DNA from: Spiribacter halobius
GTDB lineage: Bacteria > Pseudomonadota > Gammaproteobacteria > Nitrococcales > Nitrococcaceae
Assembly: GCF_020883455.1 (NCBI RefSeq)
Contig: NZ_CP086615.1
Location: 3,100,001-3,164,000 of the forward strand
DNA length: 64,000 nt
Reading direction: 5' to 3'
Shown here: one piece after another, positions 25,290-33,633 of the stretch
Position numbering within the stretch: the first letter of the stretch is position 1
How the letters are laid out: each line of letters starts with the position of its first letter
Translations under genes and position numbers: made by a program
Notes under the pieces: model-generated
The model's database searches: none
What the model saw: the letters and a program-made list of their open reading frames with translations, nothing else
What the model was told of the DNA's origin: nothing

Positions 25290-25454
25290 GGGTTACGCAC
25301 CAGCCCGGGGCATGCCCGAGCGGCGCGGCCCGATAGCTTACAAGCTTCAAGGCCGACCGCGCCCTACAGGATGGGCCGTCAGCCGGCCCTCGCCAGTAGG
25401 CCATCTCCGCGCAGGCCGCGGCGGCGGGTACGGCGAACGCCTGGCGCCGGGGCC

Positions 25455-26273
25455 TCACTCGGCGTTGGGAGTGAAGAGCTGCTGCCCACGCAGGCGATAG
25501 GCACCGATGGCCTCCTGGCCCTCCTCGGAGACGAGCCAGTCGTGCCACTCCTGGGCGAGCTCGTGGTTGATGTCGTGACGCTCCGGGTTCACCAGGATGC
25601 TGCCGTACTGATTGAAGAGGATCTCGTCACCCTCATAGACGATCTCCAGGTTCTGGCGGTTGTCGAAGCTGATCCAGGTGCCCCGGTCCGCCAGCGTGTA
25701 GGCATCCATGCCGGCGGCGGTATTGAGCGTCGCGCCCATCCCCGAGCCGAGCTCGCGGTACCAGCGCCCGGCGGGTTCGATGCCGGCCTCGGCCCAGATC
25801 GAGAGCTCCTTCTTGTTGGTGCCGCTGTCGTCGCCGCGGGAGGCGAAGGGGGCCTCGGCCTCGGCGATGCGCCGGAAGGCCTCGACCGCGGAACCCGCCC
25901 CGCCGGCATCCGCCGGATCCTCCGCCGGGCCGACCACGATGAAGTCGTTGTACATCACCTCGCGGCGGTCGACGCCGCAGCCCTCGTCGACGAACTCGCG
26001 CTCGGCATCCGGCGCGTGCACCAGCACGGCGTCGGCATCGCCACGGCAGCCGATCTCCAGGGCCTGGCCGGTGCCCACCGCCACCACGCGGACCTCGATG
26101 CCGGTGGCCTCCTCGAACTGCGGGATGATGGACTCGAACAGCCCCGAGGACTCCGTGGAGGTGGTGGAGGCCACGGTGATGGCCCCCCGGTCCTGGGCGG
26201 CCGTGCCGGCAGCGAGGCCGAGGGCCAGGGCCCCCGCGGTCAGTGCGGATACGGTCATGGACGGGCGGGACAT
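25455..26273 (-). CDS. tupA: Tungstate ABC transporter substrate-binding protein TupA
   Basis: About 272 residues from the ATG at 26273 (an upstream start at 26288 would add five). A signal peptide ends near TAAQD. Diagnostic TupA motifs are ASTTSTESSGLF, GTGQALEIGCRGDADAVLVHAP and VMYNDFIVVGPAEDP. TupA binds tungstate very tightly in the periplasm and passes it to TupBC. The gene is the third of tupB-tupC-tupA, and its start overlaps the end of tupC. Confidence 0.92.
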   Translation of the reverse strand: MSRPSMTVSALTAGALALGLAAGTAAQDRGAITVASTTSTESSGLFESIIPQFEEATGIEVRVVAVGTGQALEIGCRGDADAVLVHAPDAEREFVDEGCGVDRREVMYNDFIVVGPAEDPADAGGAGSAVEAFRRIAEAEAPFASRGDDSGTNKKELSIWAEAGIEPAGRWYRELGSGMGATLNTAAGMDAYTLADRGTWISFDNRQNLEIVYEGDEILFNQYGSILVNPERHDINHELAQEWHDWLVSEEGQEAIGAYRLRGQQLFTPNAE

Positions 26274-27040
26274 GGATTCTCCTCCCATTGCCGTTGGCTG
26301 CGATTGCCGCCGGGGCCAAGCTCCCCGGCGAGGAAGTGACGGCCCGAGGCGGTCTCGGGCCGGCTGAGAAAACGCTCGGCGGGGCCGCGCTCGACGATGC
26401 GCCCGCCGTCGAGGAAGACCACCTCGTCCGCCAGGCGACGCGCCTGGCCGATGTTGTGCGTGGTCATCACGATCTTGGTGCCGGCCTCGTGGAAGCGCTG
26501 CACGGCCACCTCCACCGCCTGCGTCGCATGCGGGTCCAGCGCCGACGTCGGCTCGTCGAGGAACAGGATGTCCGGGCGCAGCACCCAGGCCCGCGCCAGC
26601 GCCAGGCGCTGCTGCTCGCCGCCGGAGAGCACGCGGGCGGTGCGGCCCGCGAGGGACTCCAGCCCCACCAGGGCCAGCGCCTCCTCCGCCCGGCGGCGGC
26701 GCTCGCGCCGGCGTATGCCGCGCAGGGCGAGCGCATAGGTGATGTTGGCGAGCACCGAGCGGCGCAGCATCACCGGGCGCTGGAAGACCATGGCCTGACG
26801 CCGGCGCACGGCCTTGGCCGTCGGAGCGCCGGCGTCGCCGCAGCGCACCTCGCCGTCGCTCGGCACCAGCAGGCCGTGGCAGAGCCGCAGCAGCAGGCTC
26901 TTGCCGGCGCCGTTCGGGCCCATGATCACGGTGCGGGGTCCGGCCCCCAGGGTGAGATCCACGGGCCCGAGCAAGGCGCGCCCCTGCCGGCGGAAGCTGG
27001 CGCCGCTGAGCCGCAGCGGCAGCGTCGCGACGTCAGCCAT
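26255..27040 (-). CDS. tupC: Tungstate ABC transporter ATP-binding protein TupC
   Basis: A 261-residue ABC ATPase from the ATG at 27040. Walker A is GPNGAGKS near residue 40, the signature is LSGGEQQRL near 140 and Walker B is ILFLDEPTSALD near 160, with a switch His in MTTHN. The start overlaps the end of tupB by 8 bases, and the stop overlaps tupA, so the three are translationally coupled. It powers tungstate uptake at the inner membrane. Confidence 0.92.
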   Translation of the reverse strand: MADVATLPLRLSGASFRRQGRALLGPVDLTLGAGPRTVIMGPNGAGKSLLLRLCHGLLVPSDGEVRCGDAGAPTAKAVRRRQAMVFQRPVMLRRSVLANITYALALRGIRRRERRRRAEEALALVGLESLAGRTARVLSGGEQQRLALARAWVLRPDILFLDEPTSALDPHATQAVEVAVQRFHEAGTKIVMTTHNIGQARRLADEVVFLDGGRIVERGPAERFLSRPETASGRHFLAGELGPGGNRSQRQWEENPCPARP

Positions 27041-27728
27041 GGCGGCGCCTCGCGATCTCGCCCACGCCGTAGGCCAGCGCATTGATCAGAATCGTCAGCG
27101 TCATCAGCACGATGCCGAGCCCCAGCGCCAGCGGCAGATTGCCCCGGTTGGTCTCAAGGGCGATGGCGGTGGTCATCACGCGGGTGAAGCCATCGATATT
27201 GCCGCCGACGATAAGCACTGCCCCCACCTCCGCCGAGGCCCGGCCGAAGCCCGCCAGCAGCGCGGTCACCAGGCTGAAGCGGCCGTCCCAGAGCAGGGTC
27301 GGGATCGCACGCAACCGCCCGGCGCCCAGGGAGACGAGCTGCTCCCGGTACTCCTCCCAGAGATCGCTGACGAACTGGCGAGTGAGGGCCGCGACGATGG
27401 GGAAGATGAGCACCGTCTGCACGATGACCATCGCCGTCGGGGTGAACAGCAGCCCCAGCGGGCCTAGCGGCCCGACCCGCGAGAGCATCAGATAGATCAG
27501 CAGCCCGGCCACCACGGGCGGCAGCCCCATGAGGGCATTCAGCAGCACGATCACGGCGGTGCGGCCGGGAAACCGGAACAGCGCCACCGCCGCACCCACG
27601 GGCAGGGCCAGGACACTCGCAATGAGCACGGCGGTGAGGCTGACGCGGAGCGATAGCCCCACGATCTCCACCAGCTCCGGGTCGGCCTGCAGCATCAACC
27701 GGAAGGCCGTGGCAAACGCCTCGTCCAA
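27033..27728 (-). CDS. tupB: Tungstate ABC transporter permease TupB
   Basis: A 231-residue permease with about five transmembrane helices and the binding-protein-dependent permease motif near EYREQLVSLGAGRLR. GFGRASAEVGAVLIVGGNI is typical of TupB and related permeases. The start is a TTG at 27728 preceded by an AG-rich GGAGGGAGAGAGGA sequence; an ATG twelve codons in is possible but would cut the first helix region. It heads the tup-moeA operon. A MITE fragment lies between the start and the regulatory region. Confidence 0.9.
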   Translation of the reverse strand: MDEAFATAFRLMLQADPELVEIVGLSLRVSLTAVLIASVLALPVGAAVALFRFPGRTAVIVLLNALMGLPPVVAGLLIYLMLSRVGPLGPLGLLFTPTAMVIVQTVLIFPIVAALTRQFVSDLWEEYREQLVSLGAGRLRAIPTLLWDGRFSLVTALLAGFGRASAEVGAVLIVGGNIDGFTRVMTTAIALETNRGNLPLALGLGIVLMTLTILINALAYGVGEIARRRHG

Positions 27729-27750
27729 GTCCTCTCTCCCTCCTGCGAAG

Positions 27751-27813
27751 CGGATGCGCTGGATTGCCCGCCAGATCCACGCCCGCAGCCGTGAATCGGT
27801 GAGGTATGCGGGC
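27751..27813. mobile_element. MITE-like element, right-end fragment (copy C)
   Basis: About 63 bases match the right end of copies A and B: CCAGATCCACGCCCGCAGCC, then GTGAATCGGTGAGGTATGCGGGC. The left half is missing. It sits in the leader of tupB. Confidence 0.65.
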
Positions 27814-27830
27814 CAACTGCAGTCTATGCG

Positions 27831-27848
27831 TATTGCCTACACGCGATA
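27831..27848. promoter_or_regulatory. Candidate operator between tupB and its divergent regulator
   Basis: TATTGC and GCGATA are 6-base arms with one mismatch, separated by CTACAC. The flanking GC pairs extend the symmetry. The site lies 43 bases before the regulator start and about 100 before tupB, a sensible place for a metal-oxyanion-responsive operator. Function is inferred. Confidence 0.35.
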
Positions 27849-27890
27849 GGCTGTCTGGAAATTCATGCCGGATTCTGCAACGCTGCCGGT

Positions 27891-28766
27891 ATGGAGCTCA
27901 TGACGACCCGGGAGGTGGCCGATTACCTGCGGCTCAAGGAGCGCAAGGTCTATGACCTGGTCCGCCAGGGGGCGATGCCGTCGGTGCGCTTCTCCGGCAA
28001 GCTGCTGTTCCCCCGCTCGGCCATCGATCTCTGGGTGCTGAGCCACCTCGAGGGGGACCAGGCGCGGGCCGCTCCGCCCCCGCCGGTGTACGCGGGCAGC
28101 TCGGACCCGCTGCTGCAGTGGGCGCTGCGCGAGGCCGGCACCGAGCTCGCCCAGCTCTGCCACGGCAGCGGCGATGGGGTGGCACGGTTGCTGAACGGCC
28201 ACGCGCAGTTGATCGGCCTGCATGTGGTCAACCCCGCCAGCGGCGGCTTCAACGAGCCGGCCCACTGCGGGCTCGGCGGCCTGCGGGACCTGGTGATGCT
28301 GCGTTGGGCCACCCGCCGCCAGGGCCTGGTGCTGCCGGCGGGCAACCCGCGCCGGATCACCGGCATCGGCGACCTCGCGGCACCGGAGCTCCGCGTGGTC
28401 CACCGCCAGCGAGGCGCCGGCGCCGAGGGTCTGCTGCACCATCTGTTGACCCAGGCCGGTATCGACCCCGGGTCCCTGGACGACCGGGGCCCCACGGCCC
28501 TGGACGAGGACGACCTCGCCGCCGAGGTGGGCAGCGGCCGCGCCGACTGCGGCCTCGCCGTCGAGGCCTCGGCCCGCCGCCACGGCCTCGACTTCATCCC
28601 CCTCGCCGAGGAGCGCTTCGACCTGGCCCTGCGCCGCCGCAGCTACTTCGAGCCCCCGATGCAGAGACTGATGGCGTTCGTGCGCACGGACGCGTTCCGT
28701 GAAAAGGCGGCAGAGATGGGCGGTTACGATGTCAATGAGTGCGGGGCGGTGAGGTACAACGCCTGA
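27891..28766 (+). CDS. HTH regulator with C-terminal periplasmic-binding-like domain
   Basis: A 291-residue protein. Residues 4-52 are an excisionase/MerR-type winged helix (MTTREVADYLRLKERKVYDL and GKLLFPRSAIDLWV). Residues about 75-285 are a binding-protein-like domain without signal peptide. It contains LPAGNPRRITGIGDL and VVHRQRGAGAEGLL, which parallels the NRNAGSGTR region of the MoeA fusion. It is transcribed divergently from tupBCA-moeA and likely controls it, binding molybdate, tungstate or a cofactor intermediate. It could play the part of ModE, which is not seen here. The ATG at 27891 or the one at 27900 could be used. Confidence 0.85.
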   Translation: MELMTTREVADYLRLKERKVYDLVRQGAMPSVRFSGKLLFPRSAIDLWVLSHLEGDQARAAPPPPVYAGSSDPLLQWALREAGTELAQLCHGSGDGVARLLNGHAQLIGLHVVNPASGGFNEPAHCGLGGLRDLVMLRWATRRQGLVLPAGNPRRITGIGDLAAPELRVVHRQRGAGAEGLLHHLLTQAGIDPGSLDDRGPTALDEDDLAAEVGSGRADCGLAVEASARRHGLDFIPLAEERFDLALRRRSYFEPPMQRLMAFVRTDAFREKAAEMGGYDVNECGAVRYNA

Positions 28767-28900
28767 CGACGCAGTAGCGCCATAGTTCAAAGTCCTCAGT
28801 TCAAAGTTCAACCTGATTACGTACCTGCTTCAGCGCTTCCTCCGCGACCTCGCGGGTGCGAAATCGGCCGTGCCCGGGGCGGAGCGGGGCGGGAGCCCCC

Positions 28901-28933
28901 GGGACACGCCGTAAATCCATCCCTGGAGGCTCC
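28901..28933 (+). repeat. Dispersed GGGACACGCCGT repeat, copy 2
   Basis: Reads GGGACACGCCGTAAATCCAT followed by CCCTGGAGGCTCC. It differs from the minus-strand copy at 8415-8447 at only a few positions. Confidence 0.6.
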
Positions 28934-28934
28934 A

Positions 28935-28954
28935 CTGCGGCATCCCTGCCGCAG
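28935..28954. repeat. CTGCGGCA hairpin, copy 1
   Basis: CTGCGGCA and TGCCGCAG pair around TCCC, followed by AGGGTCCCG. Identical hairpins with the same tail occur at 31102-31121 and 36309-36328. Confidence 0.8.
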
Positions 28955-29227
28955 AGGGTCCCGGGCGCTCCCGCCCCGCTCCGCCCTGCCGGCGCTGTGA
29001 CCCGCCGCCGCGTAACGATGGCTGGCGCAGCTACGTAATCAGGAAGTTCAAAGCCGGACTGGGCCGAGTGCCGTCGATCGCGCCGCGGCGCGCACGCGCA
29101 GCACAGCGGCCGACCGCACTTTGAACGTTGAACTTTGAACCTTAAACTGCGCCATTACGGCACGGCGAAGCCGAAAGCCACCTCCCTCCATCAGCCGACT
29201 CGCCAACCGCAAGGCACGAACATAAGC

Positions 29228-30895
29228 ATGGCGCAATACATCTACACCATGAACCGGGTGGGCAAGGTCGTCCCCCCGAAGAAGCACATCCTCAAGGACA
29301 TCTCGCTGTCCTTCTTCCCCGGGGCGAAGATCGGCGTGCTCGGCCTCAACGGCTCCGGCAAGTCGACCCTGCTGCGGATCATGGCCGGGCTGGATACCGA
29401 GATCGAGGGCGAGGCGCGGCCGCAGCCGGGAATCAACATCGGCTACCTGCCCCAGGAGCCGGAGCTGGATCCGGCGAAGGACGTGCGCGGCAACGTCGAG
29501 GAGGGCGTCGCCGAGGTCAAGGCGCTGCTGGATCGCTTCAACGAGGTCTCCGCGCAGTTCGCGGACCCGGACGCCGACTTCGAGGCGCTCATGGCCGAGC
29601 AGTCCAAGCTGCAGGACCGCATCGAGGCCGCCGGCGCCTGGGACCTGGACCGCCAGCTGGACCAGGCCGCCGACGCCCTGCGCCTGCCGCCGTGGGAGGC
29701 CGACGTCAGCAAGCTCTCCGGCGGCGAGAAGCGCCGGGTGGCGCTCTGTCGGCTGCTGCTATCCAACCCGGACATGCTGCTGCTGGACGAGCCCACCAAC
29801 CATCTGGACGCCGAGTCCGTGGCCTGGCTCGAGCGCTTCCTCGCCGAGTTCCCCGGCACCGTGGTCGCGGTCACCCATGACCGCTACTTCCTCGACAATG
29901 TCGCCGGCTGGATCCTCGAGCTCGACCGCGGCCAGGGCATCCCGTGGCAGGGCAACTACAGCTCCTGGCTGGAGCAGAAGGAAAAGCGCCTGGCCCAGGA
30001 GGCGCGCGAGCAGGCGGCCCACCGCAAGGCCATGCAGGCGGAGCTCGAGTGGGTGCGCTCCAACCCCAAGGGCCGGCAGTCCAAGAGCAAGGCGCGGCTG
30101 AAGCAGTTCGACGAGCTGCAGTCGAAGGAATTCCAGAGCCGCAACGAGACCAACGAGATCTACATCCCGCCCGGCCCGCGGCTGGGCAACAAGGTGGTGG
30201 AGGCGGATCAGGTTCGCAAGGCCTTCGGCGACGCGCTGCTGGTGGACGACCTCTCCTTCAGCGTGCCGCCGGGCGGCATCGTCGGCATCATCGGTCCGAA
30301 CGGCGCCGGCAAGACCACCCTCTTCCGCATGATCGTCGGCACCGAGCAGCCCGACAGCGGCAGCATCACCCTCGGCGAGACGGTGGACCTGGCCTACGTG
30401 GACCAGAGCCGCGATCATCTCGACGACAGCAAGACGGTCTGGGAGGAGATCTCCGGCGGCCACGACATCCTGCAGGTGGGCAAGTACGAGGTGCAGTCAC
30501 GGGCGTACGTCGGCCGCTTCAACTTCAAGGGCGCCGACCAGCAGAAGCGCATCGGCGACCTCTCCGGCGGCGAGCGCAACCGCGTGCACCTCGCGAAGCT
30601 CCTGCAGCGCGGCGGCAACCTGCTGCTGCTCGACGAGCCCACCAATGACCTGGACGTGGAGACCCTGCGGGCGCTGGAGGAGGCGCTGCTGGTCTTCCCC
30701 GGCTGCGCCATGGTCATCTCCCATGACCGCTGGTTCCTGGACCGCATCGCCACCCACATCCTCGCCTTCGAGGGTGACAGCCACGTGGAGTGGTTCGAGG
30801 GCAACTACCAGGAATACGAGGCCGACCGCCGCCGCCGTCTCGGCGACGAGGCCCTCAACCCGCACCGGATCAAGTACCGGCGGCTGGCGGGGTAG
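29228..30895 (+). CDS. ettA: Energy-dependent translational throttle protein EttA
   Basis: A 555-residue ABC-F protein. ABC1: Walker [10 protein letters not shown], signature LSGGEKRR, Walker [15 protein letters not shown]2: [28 protein letters not shown]. The linker between them is long and charged. The arm inserted in the first domain and the length fit EttA, which binds the ribosomal E site and gates entry into elongation according to ATP/ADP. The ATG at 29228 is the family start ([19 protein letters not shown]); the upstream in-frame extension runs into the repeat region. It is monocistronic, followed by REP-like hairpins. Confidence 0.95.
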   Translation: MAQYIYTMNRVGKVVPPKKHILKDISLSFFPGAKIGVLGLNGSGKSTLLRIMAGLDTEIEGEARPQPGINIGYLPQEPELDPAKDVRGNVEEGVAEVKALLDRFNEVSAQFADPDADFEALMAEQSKLQDRIEAAGAWDLDRQLDQAADALRLPPWEADVSKLSGGEKRRVALCRLLLSNPDMLLLDEPTNHLDAESVAWLERFLAEFPGTVVAVTHDRYFLDNVAGWILELDRGQGIPWQGNYSSWLEQKEKRLAQEAREQAAHRKAMQAELEWVRSNPKGRQSKSKARLKQFDELQSKEFQSRNETNEIYIPPGPRLGNKVVEADQVRKAFGDALLVDDLSFSVPPGGIVGIIGPNGAGKTTLFRMIVGTEQPDSGSITLGETVDLAYVDQSRDHLDDSKTVWEEISGGHDILQVGKYEVQSRAYVGRFNFKGADQQKRIGDLSGGERNRVHLAKLLQRGGNLLLLDEPTNDLDVETLRALEEALLVFPGCAMVISHDRWFLDRIATHILAFEGDSHVEWFEGNYQEYEADRRRRLGDEALNPHRIKYRRLAG

Positions 30896-30918
30896 GCGCC
30901 CGGCTCCGCCGCTTCAAC

Positions 30919-31262
30919 CGTAGGTCGGCAAGCGCGCAGCGCTCGCCGAAAGCCGCGCGAAGCGCGGCCGGGTGACTCGCCTGCCAACGTGTCGGGGCCG
31001 GCCTGGTGTCCGGGGCGGCCCGGAACGCGCCGTGGCTGATCCGCGGTAAACAGGAATCCGGGATGTCGCACGCGGCTTCGCCGCGCACGACCTACCGCTT
31101 TCTGCGGCATCCCTGCCGCAGAGGGTCCCGTCGGGAGGCACACGGCTACTGCCTCGCGGCCGCTGGTGGCCGCCGCCGCGGGCTGCGGGACCGCCGTAGG
31201 TCGTGCGCGGCGAAGCCGCGTGCGACGCTCTTCCCGCGGTAGGCGAGCGCCCGGCGCTCGCC
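30919..31262. repeat. Cluster of REP-like hairpins
   Basis: At least five hairpins fill the 380-base gap between ettA and the convergent binding-protein gene. GTAGGTCGG followed by GCAAGCGC/GCGCTCGCC starts near 30919. GTCGCACGCGGC pairs with GCCGCGCACGAC near 31065-31091. CTGCGGCA/TGCCGCAG is at 31102-31121. GTAGGTCGTGCGCGGC with GCCGCGTGCGAC is at 31197-31227, and GTAGG with GGCGAGCGC/GCGCTCGCC at 31239-31262. No gene is apparent. Confidence 0.75.
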
Positions 31263-31275
31263 GGCAACGGACGCT

Positions 31276-32211
31276 TCAGAAGCTCGCCCGCACGGCCTCG
31301 ATGGCTGGCTTGCCGTCTGCCGTCTCGACGCCCTCGAGCCAGCCCTCGACCACGTCCAGGTTGTTGCCGATCCACTCGGCGGCCACCGTCTCCGGGTCGC
31401 GCTCCTCGTAGTCGTACTCGTGGATCCACACGCTCTGGGCCTCCGTGGGCACCAGGAACTGCTCGAGGAAGCGTGCCGCGTTGGGATGGCTCGCCGGCCA
31501 GCCGGTGCGGACCATCGTATAGACGGTGGTCTCCAGGTCGGCAATCTCGCTGCCCTCGTCGTCGCTGAGGAAGCGAATGTCGTGGCGCACGTTCATCCAG
31601 TGGGGGCGCCAGCCGTGGAAGACCACCGGCTCGCCGCGGTCCACCGCACGCTGCACCTGGGCCATCATGCCGGCCACGCTGCTCGGCACCACCTGCCAGT
31701 CGCCCAGACCCTTGTAGTCGTTCTCCACGGCGGCACGGAAGGCACGGGTCATGCCGGCACCGGGCTCGATGGCGTAAATGGTGCGGTCGAAGCGCTCACC
31801 GTTGGCCACCAGGGCCTCGACGCTGGTCACGCCGCTGTCGTAGACATCGGCGGTGACCGCCAGACCCTGGACGGCACCCTCGAGGTTGACGGCGAACTGC
31901 TCGGCGGCATTGTCCTCCAGCAGCGGCTGCACCATGCCCTCGTGGGCGGGCATCCAGGCACCGAGGGAGACGTCCACGTCACCCTGACGCAGGCCCTGGT
32001 AGATCACGGAAGTGGAGAGCTCGCGGGTTTCGGCGGGATAGCCCATGGCCTCCAGCAGCTGGGTAGCGACCTGGGTTTTCACGGTCACGCCGGGCCAGGA
32101 CTGAACGCCGAAGCGCACGGGCTCCTCGCCCTGGGCATGGACGCTGCCGGCGGCAACGCCGAAGGCGAGCGCGAGGACGGTGAGGAAACGATAGCGGATT
32201 CGGAGGTTCAT
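31276..32211 (-). CDS. Glycine-betaine/carnitine-type ABC transporter substrate-binding protein
   Basis: A 311-residue secreted binding protein of the OpuAC/ProX/ChoX family. A signal peptide (1-26) ends at VHAQ. FGVQSWPGVTVKTQVATQLLE, DVSLGAWMPAHEGM, IEPGAGM and VFHGWRPHWMN are characteristic; the tryptophans would cage a quaternary ammonium ligand. It is followed (upstream in the genome) by a gamma-butyrobetaine dioxygenase in the same direction, so gamma-butyrobetaine, carnitine or a related betaine is a likely ligand. No permease or ATPase gene is adjacent, so it must share a transporter elsewhere. Confidence 0.88.
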   Translation of the reverse strand: MNLRIRYRFLTVLALAFGVAAGSVHAQGEEPVRFGVQSWPGVTVKTQVATQLLEAMGYPAETRELSTSVIYQGLRQGDVDVSLGAWMPAHEGMVQPLLEDNAAEQFAVNLEGAVQGLAVTADVYDSGVTSVEALVANGERFDRTIYAIEPGAGMTRAFRAAVENDYKGLGDWQVVPSSVAGMMAQVQRAVDRGEPVVFHGWRPHWMNVRHDIRFLSDDEGSEIADLETTVYTMVRTGWPASHPNAARFLEQFLVPTEAQSVWIHEYDYEERDPETVAAEWIGNNLDVVEGWLEGVETADGKPAIEAVRASF

Positions 32212-32301
32212 GCATTGCTCCTCGGTAGCCGAACATAGGGCAGGCCGGCTCCTGGCCGGCCACCCCGGGGAGGCGCCGCCAGAGCGGCGCCGGTGACGCG
32301 G

Positions 32302-33507
32302 TCAGGCGCCGTTGCGCTCAAGCACGCGCAGGCGCGACTGCACGAGATCGCGGTCCAGATAGGTGCCGCGAAGGTGCCGCGGCCCGCTGTTGGGGTCGAA
32401 GGCCTCGCGGCCATGCAGAACGCGGAGGTTATCGAATGCCATCAGCTGCCCCGGCTGCAGGGAGAAACGCAGCACGAATCGCGGATCCCGCAGACGCTCC
32501 CAGAAGCGCCGGTAGGCACGGTAGAACGGCGCCACGGCGTCGGTGGGCAGCCGCAGGGTGTCGCGGATCCAGTTGTTGAAGCGGATCCGCGTCACCGCGC
32601 CCTGGGCGTCGGTCTCGATCACCGGGCCGCGGTGGGCGATGTCCGACTCCTCGTCCTGGAACCGGAAATCGATGGGCGTGGCGGCGAGGACCTCGAACGC
32701 CTCCGGGTCGTCCGCGCGCAGGGCTTCGGCCACGGCGAAACCGTCCACCAGGGTTGAGGCCCCGCCCTCGGCACCGTTGCGGATGCAGTAGAGCAGCTGG
32801 AAATCCGGTGGCCGCTGCCAGTTCGGCAGATCGATGTGCGGCTCGAGACCGATGGCCGTGTAGGCCGCATTGTTCGGATTCGGCTTGGAGATCACGTCGA
32901 AGTAGCGACCGAAGTTGGTCTCCCGCGGCCAGCCAATGCGCCGGACCACATCATCGATGCCCTCGGGGGCCTCCGGGCCGCCGCCGAGCAGCACGAAGCC
33001 GTCACGCTGCAGGGCGGTGAGCCACTGGCGCAGGCCATCGTCGGTATTCACCACCGCACCGAAATCCAGCACGGGCCGGCGGGCGGCGTCGGCCGCCTCC
33101 CAGGGCTCGGCCGCCGGGATCCGCACCGCCGGGGTCGTGGCATCGGCGCGCTGCCGCAGCCAGCCGGGATCGAAGCGGCTCTCGTGGGCCGGGTGCTCGC
33201 CGGTGGCCGGCCAGCTCACGAGCAGTGCGCCGTCGCCGGTGACCTCGACGTCCGGCGCCGGCAGCGGCTCCGGGAGGTCCAGCAGGCGCACGATGCGCTC
33301 GCGGGTCTGCGGATGCCGGCACTGCGGGCAGGCGCAGTGGTCGCGCAGCCACAGGGCATGGAAGTCCCCGCGCAGGCCGTCCTCCCAGGTGAGCCGAATC
33401 CGGTCACCCTCGCCACGGGCCGCCGCCAGCTCGTGGCCGCCCGCGTACGGCGCCAGCTCGTTCATCTCCACGCGCGGTTCGGCGACTTCGCTTGCCAGCG
33501 TTGCCAT
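32302..33507 (-). CDS. Gamma-butyrobetaine dioxygenase-type Fe(II)/2-oxoglutarate oxygenase
   Basis: A 401-residue TauD/TfdA-superfamily enzyme with the N-terminal zinc domain of gamma-butyrobetaine hydroxylases (Cys58, Cys60, Cys63 and His65 in DHCACPQCRH). The iron ligands are His224 and Asp226 (EPHIDLP) and His365 (VLHGREAF). It would hydroxylate gamma-butyrobetaine to carnitine or a related trimethylammonium substrate. It lies 90 bases upstream of the betaine-type binding protein on the same strand and diverges from a LysR regulator. The substrate is assigned by family and context. Confidence 0.88.
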   Translation of the reverse strand: MATLASEVAEPRVEMNELAPYAGGHELAAARGEGDRIRLTWEDGLRGDFHALWLRDHCACPQCRHPQTRERIVRLLDLPEPLPAPDVEVTGDGALLVSWPATGEHPAHESRFDPGWLRQRADATTPAVRIPAAEPWEAADAARRPVLDFGAVVNTDDGLRQWLTALQRDGFVLLGGGPEAPEGIDDVVRRIGWPRETNFGRYFDVISKPNPNNAAYTAIGLEPHIDLPNWQRPPDFQLLYCIRNGAEGGASTLVDGFAVAEALRADDPEAFEVLAATPIDFRFQDEESDIAHRGPVIETDAQGAVTRIRFNNWIRDTLRLPTDAVAPFYRAYRRFWERLRDPRFVLRFSLQPGQLMAFDNLRVLHGREAFDPNSGPRHLRGTYLDRDLVQSRLRVLERNGA

Positions 33508-33593
33508 GGTCGGGTGCCTCCCTCGTTGGCTCTCGTGTGCGCTGTCGTGAGGCCATGGTCGGCACTGGCCGCGGCGGCCACAAACGAATAATC

Positions 33594-33609
33594 TGGGGCG
33601 AATGGCCCA
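33594..33609. promoter_or_regulatory. Candidate LysR-type operator
   Basis: TGGGGC-GAAT-GGCCCA is an imperfect dyad (TGGG/CCCA perfect) in the 126-base divergent region, 25 bases before the LysR start and about 90 from the dioxygenase start. The position suits autoregulation and control of the dioxygenase. AT-rich TTTTATTTATAG follows. Weak evidence. Confidence 0.3.
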
Positions 33610-33633
33610 ATTTTATTTATAGGAGAGTTATTG

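Larger units (their letters stand above)
28784..29149. repeat. Nested palindromic stack between the HTH regulator and ettA
   Basis: Outer AGTTCAA heptamer arms lie at 28784-28813 and, reverse-complemented, at 29117-29149. Inside them CCTGATTACGTA (28812-28823) faces TACGTAATCAGG (29032-29043). Further in, a 19-bp GC-rich arm (28878-28896) is perfectly inverted at 28967-28985. The core has the GGGACACGCCGT repeat (28901-28933) and the CTGCGGCATCCCTGCCGCAG hairpin (28935-28954). This accounts for most of the 461-base gap; no credible gene is present. Confidence 0.8.

Noticed and set aside
28856-29038. A 60-codon ORF in the repeat stack before ettA
   Set aside because: It consists entirely of dispersed repeats and palindromes and shows no protein-like features.
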